Source: Gracilimonas sp965227215 (lineage in GTDB: Bacteria; Bacteroidota; Rhodothermia; Balneolales; Balneolaceae). Taken from it: 64,000 bases of DNA. The translations under genes were made by a program, and so were the position numbers. Each line of letters opens with the position of its first letter. Position 1 is the stretch's first letter. Where the stretch lies: assembly GCA_965227215.1 (NCBI GenBank), contig OZ245729.1, positions 186,001 to 250,000 on the forward strand, written 5' to 3'. The notes under the pieces were generated by a model. It made no database searches, was not told the origin of the DNA, and saw only the letters and a program-made list of their open reading frames with translations. Shown in pieces: positions 1-8,855 of the stretch.

Positions 1-2637
1 TAAGGCTTTCTCATACTCATTGGCTTCAAATCCATACATCAGCGCTAAATTGGAAGCAAAAGGTGTAAGCTGGTCGTACGAATAGTCAGGAAACTCCTCT
101 ACAAGGGCCATCGTGCTGTCCTGGCTTTCATAGTAAATAGATCGTTGCACGGTGAAAGCATAGAGAGAATCCGTTTGTGGACGCATATCCAGCAGTTTCC
201 TGAGATTCTTTTTCATCTCCGGCCAGTTTTCCTGAGATTCGATCGACTTAGTGTAGCTCAGCAGCGTTTCATAATCATCAGGAGCAAGTTCTAAAGCCCT
301 CATTCTCCATCGGCGATTAAAATCCTCCCCAAACAGTCCAAGAGCTGCTACAACGTGATTCTTTAACGCTATGACTTTCGCTGATCGGTGTACCTCCCAC
401 AATGTCTCCAGAAACATTTCAGCCCTGGATTGCATCCCTTCCCACCCATAATAAGTTATCAGCCGATCGATATCCTCCTGTACCCAAATATCATTTCGCA
501 ACAATCGTTCTTCAAGAATATCAATAGCACGGGAGATCTGACTAAATTCCACGCTTAATGATATGAGCCGTTCCTGATTTGCAATAGATGGATTTTGACG
601 CCAGGCTTTAACCGCATCTTCTAAACGGGTATCCTGCCAATTCCCTGATTGAAATTCCGGACCGCTAAGAGCAAGAAAATTACCTTGTCTATATTCATTG
701 ATTTGATCTCTTACCAAGCTATTGACAAACTGCTGGTCGTAGTAAAACCTCTTATCAAAATTTGGCACAAAAAAGACATCACGTGAAGTCTTAAACTGAT
801 AGAGATACCCTTCCCAAATATCGGTTCTGCCATAGCTTATTCCTTGCTTATTCAAAGTGCTTTCTACTTCCCTGACCTGCTCTTGGGTAACATACATATA
901 CCAATGTGTATTGTCGTTGGGGAAGTGAGGTACATAGTTACTTCGAAATCCGACATTAATTTTTATGGATGGTCCATTTAAGGAATAATTAGTGAGACGC
1001 TGTCTCCAGTCCTTCGTTTTCTTTCCTCCAATTGTGGCTGTTATGAACCTGTTATTTGGATAATGACGGTGGGTATGTTTAATCCGTTGGCTCAAAAGTT
1101 GGTACAATCCATATCCGTATTCAGGATCCGACTTCCAACCCAGTCCTAAAGGGTTTCTACTCTTGAATTCATCTTCCCGCCGTTGTTTAACCTGAAATAC
1201 ATCATCCGGGTGTACAAAGTGTGTCCAAATTCCTGTTAACAACTGCAAGCCATGCTGATCCATCAGGGAGTTTTCGTTCATAGTAAACCCGCTGCTTATG
1301 CGGGGATAGTCGAATATCGAAGATGGAGCATAAGGATCCGGGTCAAATTCCCTGCCCTGCCCTTCCGACCGGTCACCAAAGTACAGCGAACTCATGTATT
1401 CAATACTTGGCATTCCTTTTACTATTGCCTGTACACCTATGGAATCGATTTGGTTTGTTGGAGGCACATAATTGGTGGGTAAAGGACCTAAATTATCAAT
1501 TCTCCAACGTTTACGAGCTGCCTGAAGAGCAGAAACCATAAAATTCATGTTATCCCAGTCATTCATCCACAACGAGAAATGATTATACCCATGAAATGCC
1601 AGCTCGTGGCGGGTATTCTTTATACTATTAGCCAGAAAAATACTACCCTGAATAATGTTGTCATTGAAAATAATAGAGCCCTGTCTCCATTCCTGAAAGT
1701 CGAAAGGTGGTACTACATTTGCATTATAATTGAAGGCCGTCATTGCCGAATAACTTATATCGAAAGAATCAGCTAAGGCCACCATATCCGGCCACCAGAT
1801 TTTACTTACGAACTCGGCATGGGTAACATCATATTCTTTATCAATGGGCGACATTTTTTCGTTATAGAGCGGGGCAGGAAAATCATCCAGGAAAATGGTG
1901 CTCACGTCAGCCACCTGATAGGGAATTCCTTGTAAACCCCGAAGAATAGATGAAAAAACTATACCCCGGTAAATCTTTCCACCTACCACATAACTGTTGA
2001 TGGTAACTACTTCCCCAAGTCCAATTTTGTTTGATACTATAAATGGCTGTTCTGCATCGGTAGCTGTACTTGCCAGATAGGTAACCTTATCGCTAAAATC
2101 TTGACCGTTTAACCCGAAGTGAGGAAGTAAATCAGGAGGATTATACTTTCTATTCTGCATCCCCGGAAAAGCTTCATCATTTAGCTGGAAGCCTACATTT
2201 ATCGAATCTGCATCGAATTCTGCGCCCTGCCTGATACCTTGCAGAAAAGCGAACCGGGGGTTATTTATCGGGCCAATAATTACCAGTGAATTCCCCCGGG
2301 TTACAAATTCTATTATTTCCTCGATCTCTGGATCCGACAACTCCTGTATCCGACCGGAAGTGATCACCAAGCTACGCACCGTTTGAGGGATGGCAAACTC
2401 CTGGGTTAAAATCCCAAAGTCGATGGTAAAATATGGGATTTTGGTATAATCGAGTGCTTTTTGAACCTGTTCAGAGGATTCTGCACTAAACTCATCCCCC
2501 TGATCCTTGATTACCATGACCAAGGGGGATTGTGAAGAAACATCAATGCCAGGAAATACTCTAAACGAACCATCTTGCTGGCACCCCGATAGTATAGCCA
2601 CAAAAAGTATCATAAAAGCCATCAATATGCTTTGCAT
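1..2637 (-). CDS. DUF2194-type lipoprotein with CE4-like residues and C-terminal helical repeats (partial)
   Basis: The reading frame is open from an ATG at 2637 to the window edge (879 codons, no stop), so the 3' end is missing. Seen: a signal peptide with lipobox LSGC (Cys19), a central domain I recognise as DUF2194-like, and from about residue 660 onward amphipathic helical pairs that look like TPRs and continue past the edge. The central domain carries FLDDF (Asp251/Asp252) and HGYNH (His349/His353), the arrangement of metal ligands in NodB/CE4 polysaccharide deacetylases. Inference: an outer-membrane-anchored deacetylase-like partner of the neighbouring GH114 protein, together standing in for two-domain PelA, with the helical tail possibly playing the role of the PelB TPRs. 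It is the last gene seen of the nine-gene operon, 34 nt after the membrane protein. Deacetylase activity is not proven by sequence. Confidence 0.7.
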   Translation of the reverse strand, partial: MQSILMAFMILFVAILSGCQQDGSFRVFPGIDVSSQSPLVMVIKDQGDEFSAESSEQVQKALDYTKIPYFTIDFGILTQEFAIPQTVRSLVITSGRIQELSDPEIEEIIEFVTRGNSLVIIGPINNPRFAFLQGIRQGAEFDADSINVGFQLNDEAFPGMQNRKYNPPDLLPHFGLNGQDFSDKVTYLASTATDAEQPFIVSNKIGLGEVVTINSYVVGGKIYRGIVFSSILRGLQGIPYQVADVSTIFLDDFPAPLYNEKMSPIDKEYDVTHAEFVSKIWWPDMVALADSFDISYSAMTAFNYNANVVPPFDFQEWRQGSIIFNDNIIQGSIFLANSIKNTRHELAFHGYNHFSLWMNDWDNMNFMVSALQAARKRWRIDNLGPLPTNYVPPTNQIDSIGVQAIVKGMPSIEYMSSLYFGDRSEGQGREFDPDPYAPSSIFDYPRISSGFTMNENSLMDQHGLQLLTGIWTHFVHPDDVFQVKQRREDEFKSRNPLGLGWKSDPEYGYGLYQLLSQRIKHTHRHYPNNRFITATIGGKKTKDWRQRLTNYSLNGPSIKINVGFRSNYVPHFPNDNTHWYMYVTQEQVREVESTLNKQGISYGRTDIWEGYLYQFKTSRDVFFVPNFDKRFYYDQQFVNSLVRDQINEYRQGNFLALSGPEFQSGNWQDTRLEDAVKAWRQNPSIANQERLISLSVEFSQISRAIDILEERLLRNDIWVQEDIDRLITYYGWEGMQSRAEMFLETLWEVHRSAKVIALKNHVVAALGLFGEDFNRRWRMRALELAPDDYETLLSYTKSIESQENWPEMKKNLRKLLDMRPQTDSLYAFTVQRSIYYESQDSTMALVEEFPDYSYDQLTPFASNLALMYGFEANEYEKAL

Positions 2638-2671
2638 AGTTCCTCTGGCTTTGGCTTTGTAGTCGGGTTTG

Positions 2672-4729
2672 TTATTTGAAGAGTCGTGCTGCACGTCCTT
2701 CCTCTGTTGGATAGATATTTTTTAGAACTCCACCTATGGTCGATTCATCGTCCCTATTTACAATTTCATAAACGATGGCTTCTTCAGTCTCATAATATAC
2801 TCTGACTTTCCTTCCTTCAAGCTGACGGAATGTGACCAGCCACTGTTCGATATCTCGCATCGTATTCTGCGCATCGTATAAAATTCCCTGTTGAATGGAG
2901 CCATAAGGAGGTTTTTCAACGAAAAGAAATATACTTGCCGGAGGCACTTCCTGAACTTCCGGTCGTTGATCATCAGGTACCATAAGATATTGTTGGTACA
3001 AAGAGTCTATGACCCCATAATTATTCAGAAAAAACTGATAGTTCATGAAATAATGCCGGTTTTTGGAAAGCTCCCGATCCAATTCCGGTCCTACGGTGGC
3101 ATAAGTGTAGGGAATTCGCTCGTTGATGATATCGTAATAGGCATTAAAAAACCCATTAGGTTCAGTTTTGGGCAACTTACTGCTTTTGCGAAGACCACCC
3201 TGATATGCAAACAGGAAAACCACAAACCCTAAAGTGACGATAGGCATAACATAAGGTGTGACTTTTTCAACCGGCTTGATAACCCATTCCAGGAAAATGA
3301 ATATGGAATACATACTCAAACCAAAGAAAATACAGATCAGCATCCCATAAAAACTGTTGAGTTGATCGGGGTCGATATACACGTATTGATAATCGAAATA
3401 TGGTGTGTAGATGTAAGAGATAAATACAAAAAGCATCAAAAATACCATCTCATCTCCGATGCGCTTCTTATCCTGTACAAAGAGACGGATCAGGTAGGCA
3501 GCAAGTAAACTTATACCCGCATAGAAATAGATCAGACTAAGCTCCTCGATTGGCAAGATCAGGTCGGTAGTAAAACTAAATACCTGCGTATTGAACAACT
3601 GATCCTGAAAGAAAGTACCCACACTTAATCCTGAAGCCAGGCAGTAGATTATGTATGGTGCTAACGTGATTATATAAATAGAAATCAGGTACAACGTAAT
3701 CTTCCCGAATCTATTGAGGAAGTTTTTTTTGGGGATAGATATAATCCCTACCAGCATAAATGGTAATAGTACCATTAAAAGAACAAATACATTTGTAAGG
3801 CCTGTAGCCACAATTCCCATAAAAATATAAAACCATGGAGTTTTACCACCCGACCTCACATTTCGAAGGAAAAACAACATGGTTGGCAGTGCAAAACACA
3901 GAGAGAATGAAAGAGCCGTAAGTTCAGATTCAAGCTCCATCGACACCGGCAGGAATAAAGTCGGAAAAACTGCATAAATAAGAGCAGAAAGTAATGCCGC
4001 AGATTGATATCTGTTTTTGGTAAGATCTCGCATTACCCAGAAAATGATAACCGTAAGGAAAAAGCTGATTAATGCTCCAATGATGTGAAGAATCATTTCG
4101 GGGCTTACCTGTGTGATGGTACTGAAGAAGTTGATAATGGAGTGCATGCCCTTAGGAGTGGGATAACCGGAAAAGTACTCCTGAAGACTTAATCCCTTTA
4201 CGGCATCTAATTCAAAATACCATACCCTACTGAAGGGAGCCGAATTTTGAATGGAAGGGATAATTCTAAGTACGGAGGCTAAAACTCCTATACCGATGGC
4301 AGCTATGGAATAAGGGTTTTCGGGTGTAAAGGTTGTTCTTTTAAATAAACGGTTTTTGATATCCGGCCATGTCAGCGTTTTTACTTTTTCTATAAAAAGC
4401 ACATGATTTGCAATAATGCGGTTCTCTCCCCGATTGAAAATATCGGTTACCGTACTTCCCTCCCATTTTCGCTGAAAGAAATGGATTAATAGTGGCAGCA
4501 TCAGAAGAAAAAACAGAATACTGATGAAGTCATAAATATGAAGGTTCACCAGCATAAACGTGCCGATTATAATCAACCCGCCTAATCCAACCCAGGAAAA
4601 TACAATTCGATCTATCCCCTTTTTCTTACCCGCATGCTCAAAGAACAAAGGTGTTACAAATCCAAATACAAACAGAAAGCTTATGGTTAGTCTAATAACA
4701 GAAAATATGGCCTGAAAATCGTAGCTCAT
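2672..4729 (-). CDS. Polytopic membrane protein of the Pel-like locus (GT-C-like?)
   Basis: 685 aa with roughly a dozen or more hydrophobic segments spread from the N terminus to about residue 510, followed by a soluble, likely extracytoplasmic tail of about 170 residues. I do not recognise a named family. The region around residues 170-200 (aromatic/acidic segment, then a YPTPKG-type loop) recalls GT-C glycosyltransferases and O-antigen polymerase-type proteins, which is only a resemblance. Its ATG overlaps the stop of the upstream GH114 gene in an ATGA, so translational coupling is likely. In canonical pel operons PelE and PelD supply membrane scaffolding; this protein is much larger than PelE and could be a replacement or an unrelated polymer-modifying enzyme. 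Confidence 0.6.
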   Translation of the reverse strand: MSYDFQAIFSVIRLTISFLFVFGFVTPLFFEHAGKKKGIDRIVFSWVGLGGLIIIGTFMLVNLHIYDFISILFFLLMLPLLIHFFQRKWEGSTVTDIFNRGENRIIANHVLFIEKVKTLTWPDIKNRLFKRTTFTPENPYSIAAIGIGVLASVLRIIPSIQNSAPFSRVWYFELDAVKGLSLQEYFSGYPTPKGMHSIINFFSTITQVSPEMILHIIGALISFFLTVIIFWVMRDLTKNRYQSAALLSALIYAVFPTLFLPVSMELESELTALSFSLCFALPTMLFFLRNVRSGGKTPWFYIFMGIVATGLTNVFVLLMVLLPFMLVGIISIPKKNFLNRFGKITLYLISIYIITLAPYIIYCLASGLSVGTFFQDQLFNTQVFSFTTDLILPIEELSLIYFYAGISLLAAYLIRLFVQDKKRIGDEMVFLMLFVFISYIYTPYFDYQYVYIDPDQLNSFYGMLICIFFGLSMYSIFIFLEWVIKPVEKVTPYVMPIVTLGFVVFLFAYQGGLRKSSKLPKTEPNGFFNAYYDIINERIPYTYATVGPELDRELSKNRHYFMNYQFFLNNYGVIDSLYQQYLMVPDDQRPEVQEVPPASIFLFVEKPPYGSIQQGILYDAQNTMRDIEQWLVTFRQLEGRKVRVYYETEEAIVYEIVNRDDESTIGGVLKNIYPTEEGRAARLFK

Positions 4730-5589
4730 GAGCCCCCGGTTTTCAATGTATTTGCTACTGAATCGGGGTGAACCGGCAATTCACTGAGTCCAATATTACT
4801 GATGAAATATGGACGTCCTAAAGTATCTAAACGGGTTTTAATCTGCTTTCTTTTACTTTCTGAGTCTGCAAAGCCAACTATGAAATAAGGTTTGCTGCTT
4901 TGATTTGAATAATGGTTCAAGTATTCCAGCCGTTCGTTGAATTCTTTAGCAGATCGTATACGGTAACTTTTGTTTTCAAAATCGTAATCGGATGCGAGTG
5001 CTTCGGTCAAAAAAGCATCTACATCATCACCGGTTTCTTCAAGCAAGAAAGCACCTGCGTTTTGGATGACCGTCAAATCCGGGTAACGCTGCCGTATTCC
5101 TTCAATCAACTGTACCATGTAAGGCTGTAAATAAGCCCTTTCTGTAGCTGGTGCAACAGCATCCACTGTATCCAGGAACAGTCCATCCACCCCTTTTGCC
5201 GTAATGGCAGGCAATACTTCCATTAATATAATTCGCCGGGCTTCTGCTTTTTGCAGGTCAATAAAGAAGCTATTCCAGTTTTCATTTTTCCCGAGAAACC
5301 CAATTTCAGATAACCTGGGAAAATACCAACGGTTGGCGTCTACTTCTCCAAGCGTGACGTACGCAATTATTTTTGTGCCGGTAGCCCGCAATGCTTCCAT
5401 TTCTTCTTTGGTATAAAAGTCGGGCTCTATAATTACCATCCTGTAATTTCGGACCTGTTCCGGTGTCACTTTGGTGTAACATACCCCAAATGGAGTGTGA
5501 TCTGCCGTAGAAAAGGAAGCACGTTTTGAGTTGTTACACTGCGTGAAGAGAAGTGCCATGATGCAAATTGCCGATAACTTCAGTTTCAT
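4726..5589 (-). CDS. GH114-like (TM1410 family) glycoside hydrolase, putative lipoprotein
   Basis: 287 aa. N-terminal signal peptide ends at Cys18 in an imperfect lipobox (FTQC). The rest matches the GH114/TM1410 endo-alpha-1,4-polygalactosaminidase fold: an early strand motif AYVTLGEVD (Glu82), GLFLDTVD with candidate catalytic Asp140, and a later acidic EALASD (Glu196). Family knowledge: these enzymes cleave galactosamine-rich polymers, and the N-terminal hydrolase domain of PelA is of related type. Neighbouring PelF/PelG-like genes make Pel-like polymer processing its probable job. ATG start; its stop overlaps the next gene by 4 nt and its start overlaps the HD-GYP-like gene by 4 nt, so it is embedded in the operon. 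Confidence 0.75.
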   Translation of the reverse strand: MKLKLSAICIMALLFTQCNNSKRASFSTADHTPFGVCYTKVTPEQVRNYRMVIIEPDFYTKEEMEALRATGTKIIAYVTLGEVDANRWYFPRLSEIGFLGKNENWNSFFIDLQKAEARRIILMEVLPAITAKGVDGLFLDTVDAVAPATERAYLQPYMVQLIEGIRQRYPDLTVIQNAGAFLLEETGDDVDAFLTEALASDYDFENKSYRIRSAKEFNERLEYLNHYSNQSSKPYFIVGFADSESKRKQIKTRLDTLGRPYFISNIGLSELPVHPDSVANTLKTGGS

Positions 5590-7211
5590 TCCTCAACACC
5601 TAACCTCACACATTCTTGCCAACCTAATGCCTGTAAAAGCTGAATGGCGGTTGGTATCAGCACCATATCGAATTCTACATCGGCACGCTCCATCAGGCTC
5701 TTGGATAATAGCTCAAGCCACTCCTCATCGGTTTTGGATTCATCACCGGCATGAGTTTCTATGAAATCAACCACGAACTCAAACAGTCCAATGATTTTAC
5801 CTGTCCACGGAATGCTTTCCGTTTTAAGTCCGGAAGGTGACCCATTACCATTTACCCATTCATGATGGGTTCTTATTCCCTCCATCACGTCTCGGTCTAC
5901 CGATAGTTGTTCAACCAGGTTGGCCCCAATAATAGGATGTGAAAGCTCTCCCCCAATCGTTTTACCCGGCTCAATGCTGATTGCCCCAACATAACCGATA
6001 TCATGAAGTTTGGCTGTTTTGGTAATGATTTCCATTTCATCATCTTCCAGCCCAAAAAACATACCAAACCTTTGCACAAAGGCAACCATGCGAGGAGTAT
6101 GAAACCGGGTTTTTTCGCGACTCTGTTCAATAACCCGCAACATTTGGTAATAACTATCCATGAGCTGATCTGAGAAACGCTCATTCTTATATCGATAATC
6201 AAAAAGGTTAGCCAGCGAAAATCCTATTTGATTCAACAGACTTCCAACTTCAATTTTTTCACCATTCTGAGGTTTTTCAACCATCAGGAAACCGGAATGG
6301 TGCTCACCTTTAAAGTACTCAACATCAACCTGTTTACCCCACCGGCCGAGGAACTCTTTACCGTATTCCGTTGGATCCAATTTACCGTCGCTGACTGTAT
6401 AAAGAGCTTGCTCTCCCGATGCAGAAAAATAGTCAGCAACTTTTTCCTTCATCCCAACAGAAGCTATCAGTTTATGTCCGTTAGGAGTAAGCTCTACGAT
6501 GCATCCGCTAGGTACTTTTCTTCCATGAACCACATAACGCAATATGATTTGAGCAATTCCTTCAGTATTCAACTGTCCGGTTCCCAAATCTGAAACCACA
6601 TTCTCGATTTTCTGTTCGTACTCTCGCTGTGGGTTACTTTCTTCTTCGTCTAACGTGATAAGCCAGTTAGCCAGCAACCGCCCTACAATAGATAGTTTTG
6701 GGGTGATTTGATCCGGGCTTTTGGTATAAGGACCTGCGCAGTATATGCCCCACTGTTCTCCATCCTTTTTGAATAATGGGATATGTTCACATTGCCCAAT
6801 GGAATGAGAAGTGATACCCTGCTCTTTGAACACTTCATCCATGCTCATTTTCTTTTCCAGATTCTGCAACTGGTATTCGAAATCTTTTATGTATTCTTTC
6901 TGCTGAGGTGTTTGTTTGTGAGGCTCTTGTTCGTCTTGCGTATTTCGAAGAATATTTTTGGTAAGTACATGGCGTCTGTCCAGTATCAGTCTATCATCTT
7001 GCAGGCGATATACAAAATGAACGGGTGCCTTGTACAGTAAATCCATCCAGTTTACGATGTCGCCGAAAGAGGGGCTTTCTTTCCGTGACAGGTGCTCTGC
7101 CGATAATTCCCAGAATTCAAGCTGTTGCTCGGTACCAAAAGCCTCCATCGAGAAAGCCTTGCTTAGCCGATTACCCACAGTATGTATGTAACTTCGAACG
7201 TCTTTAATCAT
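5586..7211 (-). CDS. GAF-GAF-HD-GYP-like signalling protein with altered catalytic motifs
   Basis: 541 aa, no signal peptide or membrane segment. Two GAF-like regions (about 75-190 and 205-350) are followed by an HD-GYP-type domain (about 360-530). Kept residues: His403-Asp404 (HDIG), a downstream HP, and His449-His450-Glu451. Changed residues: Lys after HDIG is Tyr, GYP reads GSP (457-459), and the segment that usually reads ADxxDA is LFEFVVD, so the usual Asp is Glu. HD-GYP proteins hydrolyse c-di-GMP; this one may have altered activity or act as a receptor. In the operon it sits where Pel loci carry PelD, a GAF/degenerate-GGDEF c-di-GMP receptor, so a regulatory role in polymer export is inferred. 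ATG start, 4-nt overlap with the downstream gene. Confidence 0.7.
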   Translation of the reverse strand: MIKDVRSYIHTVGNRLSKAFSMEAFGTEQQLEFWELSAEHLSRKESPSFGDIVNWMDLLYKAPVHFVYRLQDDRLILDRRHVLTKNILRNTQDEQEPHKQTPQQKEYIKDFEYQLQNLEKKMSMDEVFKEQGITSHSIGQCEHIPLFKKDGEQWGIYCAGPYTKSPDQITPKLSIVGRLLANWLITLDEEESNPQREYEQKIENVVSDLGTGQLNTEGIAQIILRYVVHGRKVPSGCIVELTPNGHKLIASVGMKEKVADYFSASGEQALYTVSDGKLDPTEYGKEFLGRWGKQVDVEYFKGEHHSGFLMVEKPQNGEKIEVGSLLNQIGFSLANLFDYRYKNERFSDQLMDSYYQMLRVIEQSREKTRFHTPRMVAFVQRFGMFFGLEDDEMEIITKTAKLHDIGYVGAISIEPGKTIGGELSHPIIGANLVEQLSVDRDVMEGIRTHHEWVNGNGSPSGLKTESIPWTGKIIGLFEFVVDFIETHAGDESKTDEEWLELLSKSLMERADVEFDMVLIPTAIQLLQALGWQECVRLGVEE

Positions 7212-7220
7212 AAGTGTTCC

Positions 7221-8855
7221 TCAATATGCAGAGTAATAAAAGTAATCGAGATGTTTAAAAAATCTTTTTGCCAAAATTCCGGTGGAAATACTGAATACCA
7301 ACGAACCGGCAATGAGGCCTATAACAGCATATTCTAAACCAAAAATACGACTGCACAAAAAGCCCGTAATAAAATTCACAAATAGTGAACCAATCATTGC
7401 ATACATCACCATCTCCGGGCGATTCAGGGTAAAGAAAAACAAACTGTTCAACAATCCATATATCAAAAATAGGTAGCCGATACTTGCCAGCCAAAATACT
7501 TTAAACGTCATAGGATTGGCGAAAAAATCCGCAATTTCCGGTACTTCACTTTCAAAAGCACGAAGGCTCAAAACGCCATAATATGTAAATAGTATGGATA
7601 ACCCTCCGATTGCTAAAAGCAGCATAATTTGTTTGATATAAAACCGCCTGAAAAACCGGTTAAAGAGCTTGATCTTGGAAATGACAGCTTTCTTCTGGGC
7701 CGGGATAAGGTTGCGGGAAAATGAATGCACGCTGAATTCAAGCATTGCAATCGTAATCACAAGGCTGATAAGTGCCCAATCCATCCCCAATTCATAGGGT
7801 GTGTTAAACCAAATAATGTACTCAGGCGGAGGTGGCCCCGCCGACCATGCCATCAACCGATCCATAAAAAGAAAAGTAAAGTAACAGAAACCATACACAA
7901 AGTAGCGGTAGGTATTATAATAGCTTACTTCTGATTCTGGCAACGACTGTTTGAAAAGTTCTTGCCGGAGCGACCTGATCTTCAACTTATAGTAAATGTA
8001 TGCATACACAGAAATTATAACAGTAGCTGTTAAAATCCCCAACCACTGAGACATATATATTCCCAGTCCGGCAAAGTCCATCCCGAATATCACAAAAATG
8101 GTACCTGACACTATACCCATCAAAATCATAAACCGCTGTTCCGTTGCAAATAGAATGGATGCTGAAAGCAGGAGCAACGAGATCAGCACCATGTAAATCA
8201 TGGACAGAATAATAAGTTGTTGAGGATAAAACGGTAAGATCAGGTTGATACAAAAAATGGCTAAAGCTGAAATAAATACAAAAGGAATAGCAATTTTCAT
8301 CACGGCTACAGTAGCCTTAGCGGCCAGATAGTAATTCCCCTCACCTTTATACTTAGACACCAACCTGCCCAAAGTTTGAATGAACCCCCCTGTTAAAATA
8401 AAAGAAACCATAGTGCCAAGGGCTACAACCGTTGCCTGAGCTTCATTAAAATCGAACCAGGCCCACAGAGCATATTCAAATAAAATAATAGCAATGATTT
8501 GAGAAAGCATGGGCATAGAGAAAACCATTCCGGCCGTATAATGCTTGGCAAACAGTTTCAGCGTTCGTCCTATACCCCCAAACTTAAACTCGTCATCACG
8601 GTCAGTATCAGCTTTGGCGATTTCTTTTTCCTTCTTTTTGATTCGCCGATACACCTCATCTCCGAGTTCAAAAACAGTATCGTAGCCATAGTCTGTTCTG
8701 ACATCTACATTTCGAACACCAAGAGACTCGATGGTAGCAGCTACCGCCCACTTACTAATTGGGTTTCCGATCAGTTCATACACACGTTCTGTAATTTCCT
8801 GAACCGCGTCATGCTTTACGGAGTCATCAAGCTGTATTTGATCATGCTTCGGCAT
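7221..8855 (-). CDS. pelG: PelG-like polysaccharide exporter (MATE/MOP flippase type)
   Basis: 544 aa with about 12 predicted membrane helices from residue 95 onward, in the pattern of PelG and the wider MOP flippase superfamily. The stretch FLFMDRLMAW followed by a short loop and NTPYELGMDWA resembles the PelG segment with its conserved aspartate and Pro-rich loop. An extra cytoplasmic N-terminal extension of roughly 100 residues (ending in a Lys/Glu-rich helix) precedes the first helix; P. aeruginosa PelG is about 456 aa and lacks it. The start overlaps the PelF-like gene by 14 nt, which supports co-expression and a PelF-PelG pairing. Role: moving the polymer or a lipid-linked intermediate across the inner membrane. 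A different flippase family remains possible. Confidence 0.7.
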   Translation of the reverse strand: MPKHDQIQLDDSVKHDAVQEITERVYELIGNPISKWAVAATIESLGVRNVDVRTDYGYDTVFELGDEVYRRIKKKEKEIAKADTDRDDEFKFGGIGRTLKLFAKHYTAGMVFSMPMLSQIIAIILFEYALWAWFDFNEAQATVVALGTMVSFILTGGFIQTLGRLVSKYKGEGNYYLAAKATVAVMKIAIPFVFISALAIFCINLILPFYPQQLIILSMIYMVLISLLLLSASILFATEQRFMILMGIVSGTIFVIFGMDFAGLGIYMSQWLGILTATVIISVYAYIYYKLKIRSLRQELFKQSLPESEVSYYNTYRYFVYGFCYFTFLFMDRLMAWSAGPPPPEYIIWFNTPYELGMDWALISLVITIAMLEFSVHSFSRNLIPAQKKAVISKIKLFNRFFRRFYIKQIMLLLAIGGLSILFTYYGVLSLRAFESEVPEIADFFANPMTFKVFWLASIGYLFLIYGLLNSLFFFTLNRPEMVMYAMIGSLFVNFITGFLCSRIFGLEYAVIGLIAGSLVFSISTGILAKRFFKHLDYFYYSAY

